Below are positions 1 through 11,838 of a DNA stretch of 64,000 nucleotides, piece after piece; the first letter of the stretch is position 1; each line of letters starts with the position of its first letter. Both the position numbers and the translations under genes were made by a program. The notes below the pieces were generated by a model. It worked only from the letters and a program-made list of their open reading frames with translations. It was not told the origin of the DNA and made no database searches. This DNA comes from Echiichthys vipera (taxonomy: Eukaryota; Chordata; Actinopteri; Perciformes; Trachinidae), in the NCBI GenBank assembly GCA_963691815.1, contig OY829662.1:21526276-21590275 (forward strand), read 5' to 3'.

Positions 1-22
1 CAGCACATTTTGTCTTCCCCTC

Positions 23-26
23 CCAC

Positions 27-105
<79 letters not shown>
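23..105. repeat. (CA)n microsatellite
   Basis: Almost pure CA dinucleotide run with one early G. Further shorter CA (about 298-328) and TG (347-390) runs follow. Confidence 0.97.
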
Positions 106-109
<4 letters not shown>

Positions 110-343
110 TATTTGCACGCATATTAAGTCTCTTCTTCCTCTCTATGGCAGCCATGGCAACGACCATTTGCCTCAGAACTGTAATCACTAAATCTGCACA
201 GTTGGTTGTTATCAGATTATGGGATTATCCAATCCACACTGAGAAATCAAACAAGACCGGATCCAATCAGAGAGAAACACGTGCACTCACTCAGGCGCGC
301 GCACACACACACACACACATACACTCGTGTGAGCATGGCCGTG

Positions 344-383
<40 letters not shown>

Positions 384-390
384 TGTGTGT

Positions 391-2297
391 GATAGAGCGC
401 AATACAAAAAAGCCAAAAACTACACAGATTGGAGATCACTGTCAAGTGTTTCCAGTTACAAGGCTGCCCTCCGTAGACGAGAACGAGAAGCTGCAGCTTC
501 AGTGAACAGCAGCCGTTCTAACAGGTCCAGGTGGATGCAGGGATCTGGGTTCCTGGGAAAACCCCAGCAGTATAAGAATATTAATGTACCCTATGTAGTT
601 GTCTACTAAACAAACTCACTAAAATGCTTTGTATGTATGTGTTGCTGTTTTGCGATAGAGCTGGGGATACAGGTGCTGAGCAAAACGGTTGCTCAGCAAA
701 ATGGTTTCCATGTTGGCACAGCGCGGGTCTTTTCACAGCACAGCAAAGAAAGAAGCACTGTATACACCTTATGCTGTGATGTACCTTGTGAAAGCACTGT
801 TTCTATTTGTTTAAAACTCATCCACTAACTTAATACAAATAGCACAGAATGTTTCCATTACTGGTTATATACACACTTGTTTTTATTGAAGAAAATCACA
901 ATTTATGCAGTTCCATTGCTTTTTCTATATGTGCATCACAATTAGGCCATAATAATAATGATCAGTAAATGGTTACATACATGTGAACCTGAACTCCAAA
1001 CCACAGAGCATCAGTTAGAAGCAAAAGAACCAAAAGCTGAACACAGAGATACTCTTAATAGCACAGTTGTCTCTCGTCTTGACACGCGTGTTGATCAGGT
1101 GGATTTAGTGCGCCGCTTTAGTTTAACGGGCAGGAACTGTCACTGTCAAAGGTTGGCCTTGCAATCAGGACCCAACAGCGTAATGTTATCCTAGTTTTCA
1201 CTTTCTAGATCAGCACTGTCCTACGTACATACAACACAGACAGCAGCAAAGTATCAACATATACCACAAGCTTCATATCGATAACTTTACTGAGAATGAA
1301 TCTGATCAAATATGAGTGTAAGGGGTAAAAAGGGGTGTAAAGTTTGAGGTCTGTGAAACCACTTAAAAAAAAAACTAGTCTGACTCAATTTCCTTGCGGG
1401 AGTCATCACAAAGGGATCAATAAAGAAAAGTGTAAATATCCCAAGGAAGGCCAGGATCTTTTTTTAACCTCTGATTGAAGGACATATGATGTTCAATGCA
1501 CATCACACATGCAAGAGAGAAGAAAGAGACGATCCTCTGAATTACTGCCTTGTGGTTGTATGCTTTCCCCGAACCAGCCAAGTAGCAGTTTGCATCAAAA
1601 TTGTCCAGAATAACATAATACATGAAGAATTTGAAGGAATTTAATGTATGAAGTATAAATATATAAAGTATTTTGTGTGAATTTTGGTGAAAACACACAT
1701 AACAGCAGCTCTATACAGTCAGCACAGTTACAAGAGAAGTATCGGACCAAATGTCTCCCCTTCAGTTATTGAGTTGAATAATGGATAGAAACATTATGAC
1801 TTCACAGTGAAGTTGACATTTGACCTTTTTTGTTCACCATTTTATCCTCTAATGCTGTGATGGATGTGATAGAAGTAAATAAAAAAAGTTAATTGAAAGA
1901 GGGTGGTGGATTACTTGCTTTACCCATAACGCGATAGACACCAATGTGTGAGTTGAACATATTCAACTTTTTAGCCGAATCGCATGTCGCTATGGCGTAT
2001 CAGCAGACCAACATCCGGGCGATCACCCGCGATTGTTGCAGTTTTTGACTACACCAAGGAAACCGGACTGCTCCTATGGATATAATATAATGGATATAAC
2101 CATGACCTGTGGATGGCAGCAACAGGCCATTAGGCATCTAGTCTGCCGGAAAACCAGAAGAAGAAGAAAGCCTCACTGCAGAGTATCCCATGAGCGTATC
2201 CGGGTCGGATCTACAGCAGAGCCGCAGAGGTTAAATCACTGACGGAACACAACGGCTCTTTTAAGAGCTGCACACATCTAAGAACTCACTTCCGTTC
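391..2297. other. Intergenic, no gene seen
   Basis: AT-rich sequence with short non-specific frames. A LINE-3'-like fragment (CAATTTCCTTGCGGGA ... GGGATCAATAAAG) is possible at about 1385-1427. Nothing else supportable. Confidence 0.6.
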
Positions 2298-2305
2298 TTT
2301 TGAGC

Positions 2306-2524
2306 CAGGTCTGCCCGACCCTGCTCCTGGAGGGCCACTGTCCTGCATGTTTTAGGTTTCTCGGTGCTCTAACACACCTGACTCTAATGATGTGCTTGCT
2401 CGTTATCAAGTAGCTGAAGCTTGTCAAGGGTTTGATAATCGTTAGACTCAAGTGTGTTAAAGGCAGGGAGAAACCTGAAACATGCAGGACAATGGCCATC
2501 CAGGAGCAGGGTTGGGCAGCCCTG
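2306..2524. mobile_element. Foldback hAT-type MITE, 219 bp
   Basis: Two arms of about 55 bp (CTGCTCCTGGAGGGCCACTG ... / inverse) form nearly the whole element. Flanking 8-mers TTTTGAGC (2298-2305) and TTTTAAGC (2525-2532) differ at one base, fitting a hAT target duplication. Sequences of this type (CCTGCTCCTGGAGGGCCACT) are abundant in fish. Confidence 0.85.
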
Positions 2525-2537
2525 TTTTAAGCATTCA

Positions 2538-2600
2538 GATCCCTGGTTAGCACTAGCATAATTCCCAATTTAGCACAAAAGCGGGGTAAAGCTGCAGAGA
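2538..2600 (+). repeat. Truncated copy of the 44-kb dispersed repeat
   Basis: CCCTGGTTAGCACTAGCATA followed by ATT(T)CCCA is shared with the start of the repeat at 44319. Only about 60 bp are recognisable here. Confidence 0.6.
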
Positions 2601-2809
2601 TCTAGCCACTGGCTGCTATCTAACTCGGCGTTCGAAACGTGCGATTGGCGCGATGGTCCAATATGATCCAAACATGTTCAAGCGGAGCGTTACAAGCATT
2701 ACTTGCTTTTCTTGCGATTTCATTGCGTCTATCATTTACTGCGTGTCACAGCTTTAGACATTTGTGTGAATTGTTGTCAGAATTAGCGTAGGAATTCTTG
2801 AGTTTTGTG

Positions 2810-3010
2810 AGGTCACAGTGACCATGACCTTTGACCTTCAAAGTTCATCAGTTTATCCTTGAGTCGAAGCGAACGTCTGTAGGACATTTGAAGAGATATC
2901 CTACAGACGTTCCTGAGATATCACATTCGCCGGAATGGGACAGACGGACAGATGGACAGCCCAAAACATTATTCCTCCGGCCACGGCTGTCCCTGGAGTG
3001 GAGGCATTAA
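2810..3010 (+). repeat. Common fish dispersed repeat (GGTCACAGTGACC ... CCTCCGGCCACGGCTGT)
   Basis: Runs from GGTCACAGTGACCATGACCT to CCTCCGGCCACGGCTGT. It includes a GGGACAGACGGACAGATGGA run. This pattern is familiar from many fish genomic sequences. I cannot assign a Repbase name. A weak relative of its first part may lie near 1795-1880. Confidence 0.6.
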
Positions 3011-3810
3011 ACGATGATCAAGAGGTAATCACCTTGAATCAACAAATTTCTTTATGTCTATCTCTACCTTCGACTTTAAAAAAAAAACCCATACAGAAAC
3101 AACTTTCTCTATGGGTTGCAGCTGTGGTTGGCTGTTTATGTAATAGAATAATAATTCTGTGTTATTGTCAAACTAAAATAATTAAACCTGTGGTCTCTTC
3201 GGCCTTCTGTAGGAAAGTGTGGAAAAACATGACGAAAAAATATATCAAAGGCTTCTCCCTCCTCTGAAATATTAATTCCAAAATATGAATAAGTCTCTTT
3301 TGGCATTTGCATATTTCAAGGATAAAAACACACCACGGCTGTGTGGCTTCTCAGCTGATTATGGGAAGTTCGCCTGGGATTATTTCACCAATGTTTTCTC
3401 TGCTTCTCTTTGTGTTCCAAGTCAATTTATTTTGTGAAGTTAACTTGCTGGCTTTTGAAGTAGAAAGTTTTGAAGTCAGGAAGGATGACAGCATTGTCTA
3501 CCATGTACTCTTGACCTTTTTGGCACTAATTAAAGACTGCAAAAAGGATTGTTAGGTACCCTTGTTATCTTATCTCCATTAGTGGTGGGACAAAAAAATC
3601 AATACTGCTACATCTTGTCATTTCTCTTGCAACATGTTATCGATACACTAGGGGCAAATATTGATATCTCATTACAACATGCAGGTATTCTTTATTACTG
3701 ATTCCCCACATTTGCCATTTTGACAGTCACTATTCAATGTCTCCTGTGGTGGCGCTAATCAAGTGAATGAGGTTAAAGTTGGCGAACTTAAACTACCATG
3801 AAGAAGACGA

Positions 3811-4008
3811 ATGGATACAGCTGCCATTTTCAAGTCAATAGTCTGGAAAAACACTCGACAAATACTACGCAATCTGCTCGGGAAGGTGAAATACAACGGC
3901 GACACATCAAACAAGCACAGCCACCTCATAGGCATCATCCCTAGCTCGTCTCAGAGGAGAAAACGGCTAATGTTAGAACACTTGGAAGTTAGTCTACACT
4001 CGATTTAG
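3811..4008 (+). pseudogene. BED-type zinc finger remnant of hAT transposase
   Basis: The frame reads IFKSIVWKN ... KVKYNGDTSNKHSHL, resembling the second half of a BED finger (typically KYxGxTSNLxxHL). The expected cysteine pair is not readable, so the domain is broken. It lies at the 5' end of the decayed hAT element, where the DNA-binding domain is expected. Confidence 0.6.
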
Positions 4009-4254
4009 TTTTTAAAATAAGCTTCCTTAAGCGTCCCGTAAAGGTTTTCACTGTGCCTTGTGAACCATCTTGGAACGAGCTGTCAGTGCACAGATGGAGG
4101 TTTTTGAACACTGAATGGGAAAGACCTTGGAGAAGTTAACTGCTTTGCAAAGGCGTATGGATTATATTGGTGACCAAGACAGACATTTAGAGCAGTCGTG
4201 TCTATTGAAATACAACTGCTCGCCCTAACCGTAATAATGTAATCAGCATTTCTA

Positions 4255-4713
4255 CCCTACCTCGGTAGCTGCCTTGACTCTGGCTGGGGCCCAATCAAGG
4301 ATGTCTCCATGCCAACTTGCTGTGTTATCGCACTGACACTCTGCGGACTGAGACTGGGTAGCTGGTCGAGGCGGCTCTACAGGCTGATATCACACACGCA
4401 CCCATGGTCACTTACATCCCACGCCTTCGCAGCTTTCACCCTCCTGGGCGACAGCCGTGGTCCGCAAGTGCGCTGGTTACGGCTGCCGGCGGGCTGCCTG
4501 TCTGCGTAGGAAACCTCACCCTCACCCACTATGCAAACTGTTTCCAGTTTTATGTTTTATGTGCTGGGATTTTTTCCAAATCCCGCACTGTGCTTTTCAC
4601 AGGAGCGCAGTGTGGGGAGTGCTTTTTTTACCCCACCACCCTCATGTGATGTCCACTTTATACCCTCTTTTGTAGAAAGAATTTCCCCTCGGTGATGAAT
4701 TAAGTTTGATTGA
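4255..4713 (+). mobile_element. LINE-like 3' end nested in hAT relic
   Basis: A GC-richer block ends in AATTTCCCCTCGGTGATGAA followed by a short GATTGATTGA tail, the style of fish L2/CR1-type LINE 3' ends. It interrupts the hAT relic between its BED and catalytic parts. No target duplication was made out, and the family assignment is tentative. Confidence 0.5.
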
Positions 4714-4770
4714 TTGAATGCTAACAACACTGGAACCGAAATCAGAAATAACGAGTTGGATATACTTCAC

Positions 4771-5112
4771 TCATATAGCTGTCCCAACATTGTATGCAGA
4801 GACAAGAGCAAAAAATGTAGTACGCATTTCAGTCTGCTGAAAGAGTTGCACTTGCACTGCAATGGCTGGACTTCCAGGGCCACTGAGTCCTACGTGACCA
4901 TCACTGCTCACTGTATTGATAACAACTGGGCGCTGCAATCCTACGACCTTCAGACTGAGGTGATGCACAAGAGTCATACAGGCGCTTACGTGGCAGAAGA
5001 GTTACAGAAGTCGTCAGTATGCAATTTGTTGTATATTGTTTTATGTGTGATTGGCCAGTTTGTAATGCACACTAATGAATCTGATAAGCTTTCATGTAAG
5101 TTCTGTGAATAA
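4771..5112 (+). pseudogene. hAT transposase catalytic-core fragment (ZBED-like)
   Basis: Contains CNGWTSRATESYVTITAHCI followed by DNNWALQSYDLQT and SHTG, the classic hAT core (D-x-WTS ... SY-x-x-(V/I)TAHFI ... LxSxxLxT ... SHT). The usual aspartate before W is Asn here, consistent with inactivity. The frame stops by 5112, so the C-terminal dimerisation domain is absent. Confidence 0.72.
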
Positions 5113-5295
5113 ATACATCATTCCTGCTTCATTCCTGGTCATTTTCTTCCTTAGTTGCACAGATATTGTGATGAATTGTAGATGGAATTTCTATCAATAT
5201 ATCGATTATCGCAGATATTGTGTACAGTGATATTAATGTCATTGAGAGCCAAAAATCGTATCGTATTGGGATTTACTCATATTGTCCCAACCCTA

Positions 5296-7906
5296 ATCCC
5301 GTTGTTATGTTGTTATTCCATCTTGATTCACTGGCCAACAAAAGAACTTCCACCAACCGAGGAAAGAAGCAACAAGCAGCCACGTCATGGTTCATTTGGG
5401 GGATTTGTGTCAAGTCCAGAAGAGATTAAGATATATTGAAATACTTGAACTTTGAGTTTTTAAAAGAAGTAGTTCCTCCAAATTATATTAAGACGAAAAA
5501 AGGTTTTAATAATAAAAATATAAAACCAAGTTGGACGGATACAGGTTGAGAAGAGATAACATGCATTAGAGATTGTGTGTCTGCTCCGTTTAATATCCTG
5601 TGAGTACCTCCACATTTTTTTAAACTGCCACATAAGCGGATCAGAGGGAGGCTAAAGTAGGAACACTGTAATAGACAGGGGAACTACACTCTGAAGAGCT
5701 GTGTTGACTTTTGTCTATTTCAGGTAACACACGTATGTAAATGTATGCGCAGTATATATGCTCAGAACCTCTTACACTATTAGATATAATTTACCTTGTT
5801 CCACTCTCCCAGCTCTCTTATAGTGTGGTCTTCAGCCGCAGCAGGCAGCAGTTTTCAGTAAAAGAGCTCTGATAAAGCCACTGTAGACCACCTGTTCAGC
5901 AGCAAACGGCAGACAGACACAGTTAGAGACCAGCGTGTGAACATAGAGGGGCACTGGGCAGCTAAAGAGACAGATATTCCCCTCAGGAGGAGACCAAATC
6001 AGAGCTGAAAGATTGGCTTCCCATCATCAGGTGGACAAAAACACAACTGGAAATGAATGCTAATATTTCTCCATAACGGCCGGATGTGCAAATAACCATG
6101 GCGATGATATGTCAATGCCGTGGTCCCAACTTGTTTCTGCTGCTCCAGAAATGGAAAAATAAGCATTGTAATTGAAGGTGTAATGTTCAACAAGTCTTTA
6201 AGTCCAATTGAAACTAAAGAGCTTTCTTAAAATTCTATTTATTTTCTCATTTCTTTATTTTGTCTGCTACAGCACACATGTCTGCTCCAGAATCCTGTGT
6301 TCTCCTTAGAGGAAACGGTAATGGTGCGCCTGTGTTTTGTGCAAAATGCCTACATGCAGAGTCAATGCAAAGCTACCCATAGATGCAAAATCACAGCGAG
6401 CGGATAGATGTGACACTAACACGTTAAATTGAGCGACCCAACTTGAACGAGAAGGCTAATGCGCCATAAAGCGAATTTACTCAGCCTGTGCGAACATGAT
6501 ACAGCGGATATTCATACTTTGTGATTTTTGGTTTACCTGTTATTTTTTGCATTGATTCAATGGAACTCTGTGTATGTACAGTAGATGGAAAACCTCCATA
6601 CAACCAACCCAATGGCTTCATTTTAAACCATATTTGCATAAAGCTGCCAGCTTTCTATCACAGGTCACGATTCAGAGTAGAGGTGGAAATCACAAATCTC
6701 TTTGCTCATTTGAATTACATTGCGCACTTTTTTTTACTAGGCTAAGCAGTCCTTATAGCTTTTCAAATGCTGTTTGATATATTTCTTCCTGATGGACTAA
6801 ATAAATTTCTAAAATTGTCATTTTTTAGAATTAAAGTCACTTACTAGGTCTGAAAAGCTGCTAAATCTGAAGCCAAATTTCAAATTGTTGTAGATTAATT
6901 GGATTAGCTGAATGGCCATAATGTAGCCTGGTTTGTCTTAAAGGACCCTGACTACCAAAGTTTTCTACAGTGATTGTGTAACTGTGGGATGTTGGTGCAA
7001 ATTTGATCATGAAGAACTGACAGTAAAATAACTTTAGCCATTTTTGTAATAACTGGAACATTTTTTTATATCGAATTACTTTGGAAATGATCTCTAGGTG
7101 ACATTACGTCATCTGCTACATCGGCAACGACATGTTGCTTTGTATTGGATAGGACATTTTCTTAAGGGTGAAACTAAAAAGGAATAACTCTCCGCATCGT
7201 TGTATATTTTGAGTGAGCCTTTGAAGCTTTTGAAAAGAGGTAATATATAACTAAATACAAGAGGGGAATTCTAAACAGCACTATCCACGAGAAAAAATAG
7301 ACAGTGAAATATTTGAGTGAGGGTTTCCTTAATTACTTAATTAGCCCTCAGTTGAATGAAAGGCACTTAGCTTGTCTCAGCTAATTACAAGTGCGGTCAC
7401 ACACCAGCAGCGCACTCACATCCTCTCACTTGAAATGAAGGAAGAGAACAGGACAAGTGTCTGACACCTTTGACTCTTCTAAATAGACACAACAGACCAC
7501 TCAGCTATGTATGGAAACATCAATAGGTGGAGGGGGAGAGAGAATAAACAAGCCAACTTCCCCTGGAGTCAAACCCAGTCAGCATTCTGCTTCAGGATCC
7601 ACATCTTCTGTGGAGAGAAAATCAAACCCCAAGAAGTCATTCCCAGCAAATCGATCGTCAGCAGAGGGAATGGGGACGAGAGTAGTCGATGAGAGGTGAA
7701 TTGGAATCCCATTACTGCAACCTGACAAGGAAGAATAGAGCTGATTCTCACAGCGTCCGTTAAAAGTCGGCAGAATGTGAGAGACAACTACAGAAGGAGA
7801 TAATAATGCAGGAGTTCAGAGGGGTACAGTAGTCATGGACGTCAGTGGAAACCAGGTTTGATTCGAATGTTCGGAAAGTATTTGAGGTAGTCTGATAAAT
7901 GCTTAA
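5296..7906. other. Intergenic, no gene seen
   Basis: No protein-like frame, no clear repeat boundaries, and no RNA gene seen. Confidence 0.55.
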
Positions 7907-8425
7907 CCTGACTCCGCCAGATGGATTGATTCGCATGATTAGCATTTGCTCCGCATATCCATCTGGGAACTCTCGGTTGGAGATCATTGGGAAGAGGTGG
8001 AAATACTGGTTGCTGATTGGTTGATTTGGCCTGTCTATCACCATCATAGGTGGTGATAGACAGGCCAAATCAACCAATCAGATCAACAAAGCACATGACT
8101 TTGTTGATCAGGATATTTTCCGTTTGTGTAACGTGAATCTACAGATCAAAGGCCCAATATCAGGTTCCGGGTCCATATTCCAACGGATGGATCAAAGAGA
8201 AAAAAGTGTTAGCGAGCGGCTTGCTCGATAGCTGCGCTCATCTCATCCGTGGAAGCCGCCATGTTGTTTACGCTGAACAGTCGCTTCTCGTTGCGTCACA
8301 TTTCGAGCCGCCTCAAAACCAACGCTGATTGGTTCGGTCACTTGGGCAACCTCTGACGCACGTTACCAGGCTGATCTGCGAGTAAAGTACAATGGAGCTT
8401 GCGAGATCAGGATGGTCTCACGAGG
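7907..8425 (-). repeat. Repeat family A, copy 1 (inverted relative to 20.5 kb copy)
   Basis: Begins CCTGACTCCGCCAGATGGAT and ends GGTCTCACGAGG. The whole length matches 20481-21366 in opposite orientation once that copy's inserted 348 bp are removed (519 against 538 bp). It contains a perfect hairpin (8014-8080) and a CCGCCATGTT motif near 8260. It is non-coding, and the element class is unknown. Confidence 0.8.
8014..8080. repeat. Perfect 29-bp inverted repeat (hairpin), 9-nt spacer
   Basis: Arm 8014-8042 (TGATTGGTTGATTTGGCCTG ...) is exactly complementary to 8052-8080. It is part of repeat family A, and the 20.5-kb copy keeps an imperfect version near 21210-21275. Confidence 0.9.
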
Positions 8426-8572
8426 CTGACAAATGCTCCCTTTTCAGATTAAAACACTAACATAAATGCATGGATAAACTTAAAACAGACTTGGATGGAG
8501 ATGCACTGGATGACACTGAAAGCAGAAGTGCGTGCACAGAAGTCAAGTCATGTCACTTTATTTTTTCAGTTA

Positions 8573-8798
8573 ACCTGGTTGATTAGACCTCTTCTCAGGA
8601 CTGTGTGGGTGTGTCTACTGTGATTGATTGACATCTTACTGAGTCTCCTGTTAGCTTTGTTTCACATGTTAAGGTGGGACAAAGTACACCTTAATCATTC
8701 TTAGTGGTAATCGGACATTTATGACATCATAAAATCCCATCGAAGCCCCGTCCCCCTTCAACCCAAGTAGAGGTCTAATCATCCAGAATAACTGAAAA
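8573..8798. mobile_element. MITE, 226 bp, with 37-bp terminal inverted repeats
   Basis: Left TTTTCAGTTAACCTGGTTGA... and right end inverse TTTTCAGTTATTCTGGATGA... pair over about 37 bp, including GATTAGACCTCT. No coding content. The superfamily is not evident. Confidence 0.7.
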
Positions 8799-10700
8799 CA
8801 CCTGTGTGGGTGTTCAGGGGCTTTAACCCATCCCCTACCATCAGCTGGGCGATGGGTTAGAGCAGCAAGTTTACTATGCTAGTAAAAGAGCTAAATAAAC
8901 TCACAAAGTGTCACAGAAAGACATATTTTTACACTTATTTTACTTATTAAACAAAGAATAACAAGCTTGAATTCAAATTTCTCTTTCACCGACCTGAGAC
9001 GTTAGCTTAATTGCCCTGTTAACTCATTGTAAGACACACTTCACTCAAACCGGACAGAAACAAAACAAATTTCACAGCTGTTCCATCCAAACACCCGCGA
9101 CAGCTCTATCTTCCAAGGCAGACCATTAAATTAGCAAAATAATAATTTTAACTATGTCTCCAAAAACAATCATTCCAAAAAAGTACACCCATTGCCCAAT
9201 TAATACATTTTGTGAAAAGAAGATTGCAATCATGGAAAGTATTTTCACCAAAAGCATCTCGACATGTACATTTTCCAAAGAACAACGACAAATTACATCT
9301 GCACTTCCAAAATGTGTACTACTTAAAATAATTTTCCACTTCACATGAAAGAGGAAGTCATATAAATACTCTCTTTCCGCTGAAAACACACCACAACTGC
9401 AGCTCACGGCATTAAGGAACTTTTTCTGCATCCGGGGTGCGTGTTCTTGGGTTTCAGGTGAGAAGAAATTCTTTGGGACATAGGGCAACATGTTACAGTA
9501 CTCTGTTTACTCATTGGTGTGCGTATTTTCCACATTGTTAGACTGCATCTAAAATAAATACATTTTTGTCATTTACATTTTACGTTGACAGACTTTGAAT
9601 GTTTGTAATATTAGATTACTTTCGCAACCTTAAAAAAAAAAAAAAGTAAGTTTAAAGAGCAACATGTCTTTCCACAAAATGTCCCTGTTCTGGATCATCC
9701 ACTTACCTTTTTGTGAGTAGCTTTTGTTTGTTTTTCAAACTACTTTACTGCACACCACCACCTATGATAGAGGATAGTTTCTGAGTTGGTGTGTAATCGT
9801 AGATTTATTTTCTAACATTTTGCATATCAACACACATGGTTTGCAAAGACTTCAAGAGGAAAGATGTTTTCTGAAGACGCATTGCTGTTGTTTTTCATAT
9901 GTCATTTCAATGCTTTGAGTAGCGCAAATTAAATTCCATTGACCTCTGTTTTATTGGAGGGGGGGCAATTTCAACATTGTTTCTAAATAAGTGAGAACAT
10001 CTTAAGACTTGATATAGGCCCGAAGGACCTTCCAAGAACAATAACTTTAACCAGAACTATAATGATGTGAGAATCCGCACTGATGAACATTAACGGCAAG
10101 CACGCGCTGCCCCCTCCAGCTGATAATAATACAGCATACACCACACATTTTATGAACCTAGAATAATTATGCACCAGTGGATCCGGGGACCTCTGTGATG
10201 CCAATACTGCTGCAAATGATTTTTAAAACTACATATTTACGGTTAAAGTTATAGTTATTGTTTTTGGTGTGGATGGCCCTTGAGTCTGGTGTTATCCTCA
10301 CTGACAGCAGTTTTCCCCAAATCAACCAATTAGGCCTTTCTAGGTGAGATTTAGAATGGGAACATCATCTTCCTACATTGCTGGCTAGCTACTTTGTTAT
10401 ACCCATTAAAAATATCAACAAATAATGGTTGTAAAAATGAACAAGTGTTGATGAGATCGGCACAGCTTTACAGATCTTAAGTCAGCATACTGTATTTCTT
10501 TGATCGTCATGAAAAACTGCTACCGTATCTCATGTGTGGAGTGGAAATGACATTAGCAAGAAGCACACAGCACTCAGTAGGCACTGATTGGTAAGAGCAA
10601 AATACCAAATAAAAAGTCCAGCCGATCTTTATGGACAATAGGGATAAAATGAGGTAGAAGACAAAGTTTTATCTAAATGACAGCATTTATATAGAACATA
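8799..10700. other. Intergenic, no gene seen
   Basis: AT-rich. A 121-codon minus frame at 9126-9491 has no recognisable domain, codon pattern or splice context and is treated as chance. Confidence 0.5.
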
Positions 10701-10949
10701 GGACACTTGGACATGTGGACAGGAGGAGGCGCACCAACCCTGGACCTCTACGTCTTAAGCCCCAGCTGCTTGTTGGCCAAGTAAAAAACGTACTGCTGAT
10801 CACTTGGATCACATCATTCTAACATCCCATATAGGATGTCCCTAGCAGCAAGGAGGATGGTCAGGGTTGAAGGGAGAATAAATGAAGCCAAGGGAAAGCT
10901 CTAAAGAAAAAATAAACTGCAAGCGCACCTCTCTAAACTAGAGCAATGA

Positions 10950-11070
10950 TTCACCTTTCAGCATGACAACCCAACAAGCAGCTTTAGGACAGGAGGTCTA
11001 AGAATGTCCCGGAGTGGCCCCGGCCAAAGCCCAGATTTGAACCCCACTGAGTATCTGGACAGACCTGAAG
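10950..11070 (+). pseudogene. Tc1/mariner transposase remnant
   Basis: The frame reads FTFQHDNPTSSF ... SGPGQSPDLNPTEYL. This is the Tc1 catalytic block QQDND ... WPAQSPDLNPIE, with the second Asp and the final Glu still visible but the spacing and flanks degraded. Sequence from about 10700 is likely more of the same element. Inactive. Confidence 0.75.
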
Positions 11071-11520
11071 ATAACAGTTCACTAATGATCCAAATGCAGT
11101 GTGACAGAGGACAGGAGGAGCTGAAATGGGTATACTGCATGTTCCCAGGTGTGCACAGCTGGCAGAGGAATAACCACAAAGACTGGAAGATAATCACTGC
11201 AAGAATAAGAGACCTACTTTTTGATACATGTTCACGTTGCCATCAAATATTGGTCAGGCTGCCAATCGAGTTGGTTGCCTACTGTATTCACTCTACGCCA
11301 CTCATTAATTAATTAATTTCTGCCTTCAGCTCTGGTCAAAAGGGGTTTTTGACCAGGTTTTTAGTCACTTTAGTGGGACGGTTGTGGGGAAGGCATCGTC
11401 AGTTGGTCCACCACTTTGGTCCACACTGAAATATCTCAACAACAACTTGGTGGATCTCCAAGACATGACACACTAAAGTAAGATGGTAAACATGGCAAAC
11501 GTTATATCTAATCATCAGCC

Positions 11521-11838
11521 CAGCTGTGTTTGAAACTGTTCCTTCATTCACTCGCACACTATTCCCTTTATAGTGTTTATCAAATAGTCGACTATTTAGG
11601 GAATGACCAATCCAGATTTTGGACACTACACCGCTTCTCCTCTGGGAAAACACATCCGCATTGCACTAAGGTATCGTATGTACGCCAAAATAAGCTGTGC
11701 ATTGTGGGTATTTTATAATGGATAACAGAATATAGTAAATGAAACTAGTCACTGAGAATTCGAACACCACTATGAAATGGCAAACACACTGTATAGTGCA
11801 CTACTTCCGTGAAAGGGAGCGTTTTTGAACACAGCCCC
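11521..11838. mobile_element. MITE-like element, about 315 bp
   Basis: Left GCTGTGTTTGAAACTGTTCC and the inverse of the right end GGCTGTGTTCAAAAACGCTCCC form terminal inverted repeats. The interior has ACTATAGTGCACTA-like sequences typical of a fish MITE. Target duplication not clear. Confidence 0.6.

Larger units (their letters stand above)
3580..5295 (+). mobile_element. Decayed hAT transposon with LINE fragment nested inside
   Basis: Ends carry imperfect inverted repeats (TAGTGGTGGGACAA at left; TTGTCCCAACCCTA at right). The interior encodes fragments of a BED-finger hAT transposase on the plus strand. Flanking 8-mers match only partly, as expected for an old insertion. A retrotransposon 3' end interrupts it at about 4255-4712. 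Confidence 0.7.

Noticed and set aside
10..609. 199-codon plus frame rich in His-Thr
   Set aside because: It is a (CA)n microsatellite read through; no domain, and it is open in several frames for the same reason.
7907..8425. Repeat family A considered as a complete TIR transposon
   Set aside because: The two ends show only weak inverse similarity and no flanking duplication, so it is left as an unclassified repeat.
9126..9491. 121-codon minus frame with hydrophobic C-terminus
   Set aside because: AT-rich, no recognisable family, no splice or promoter context; length is compatible with chance.
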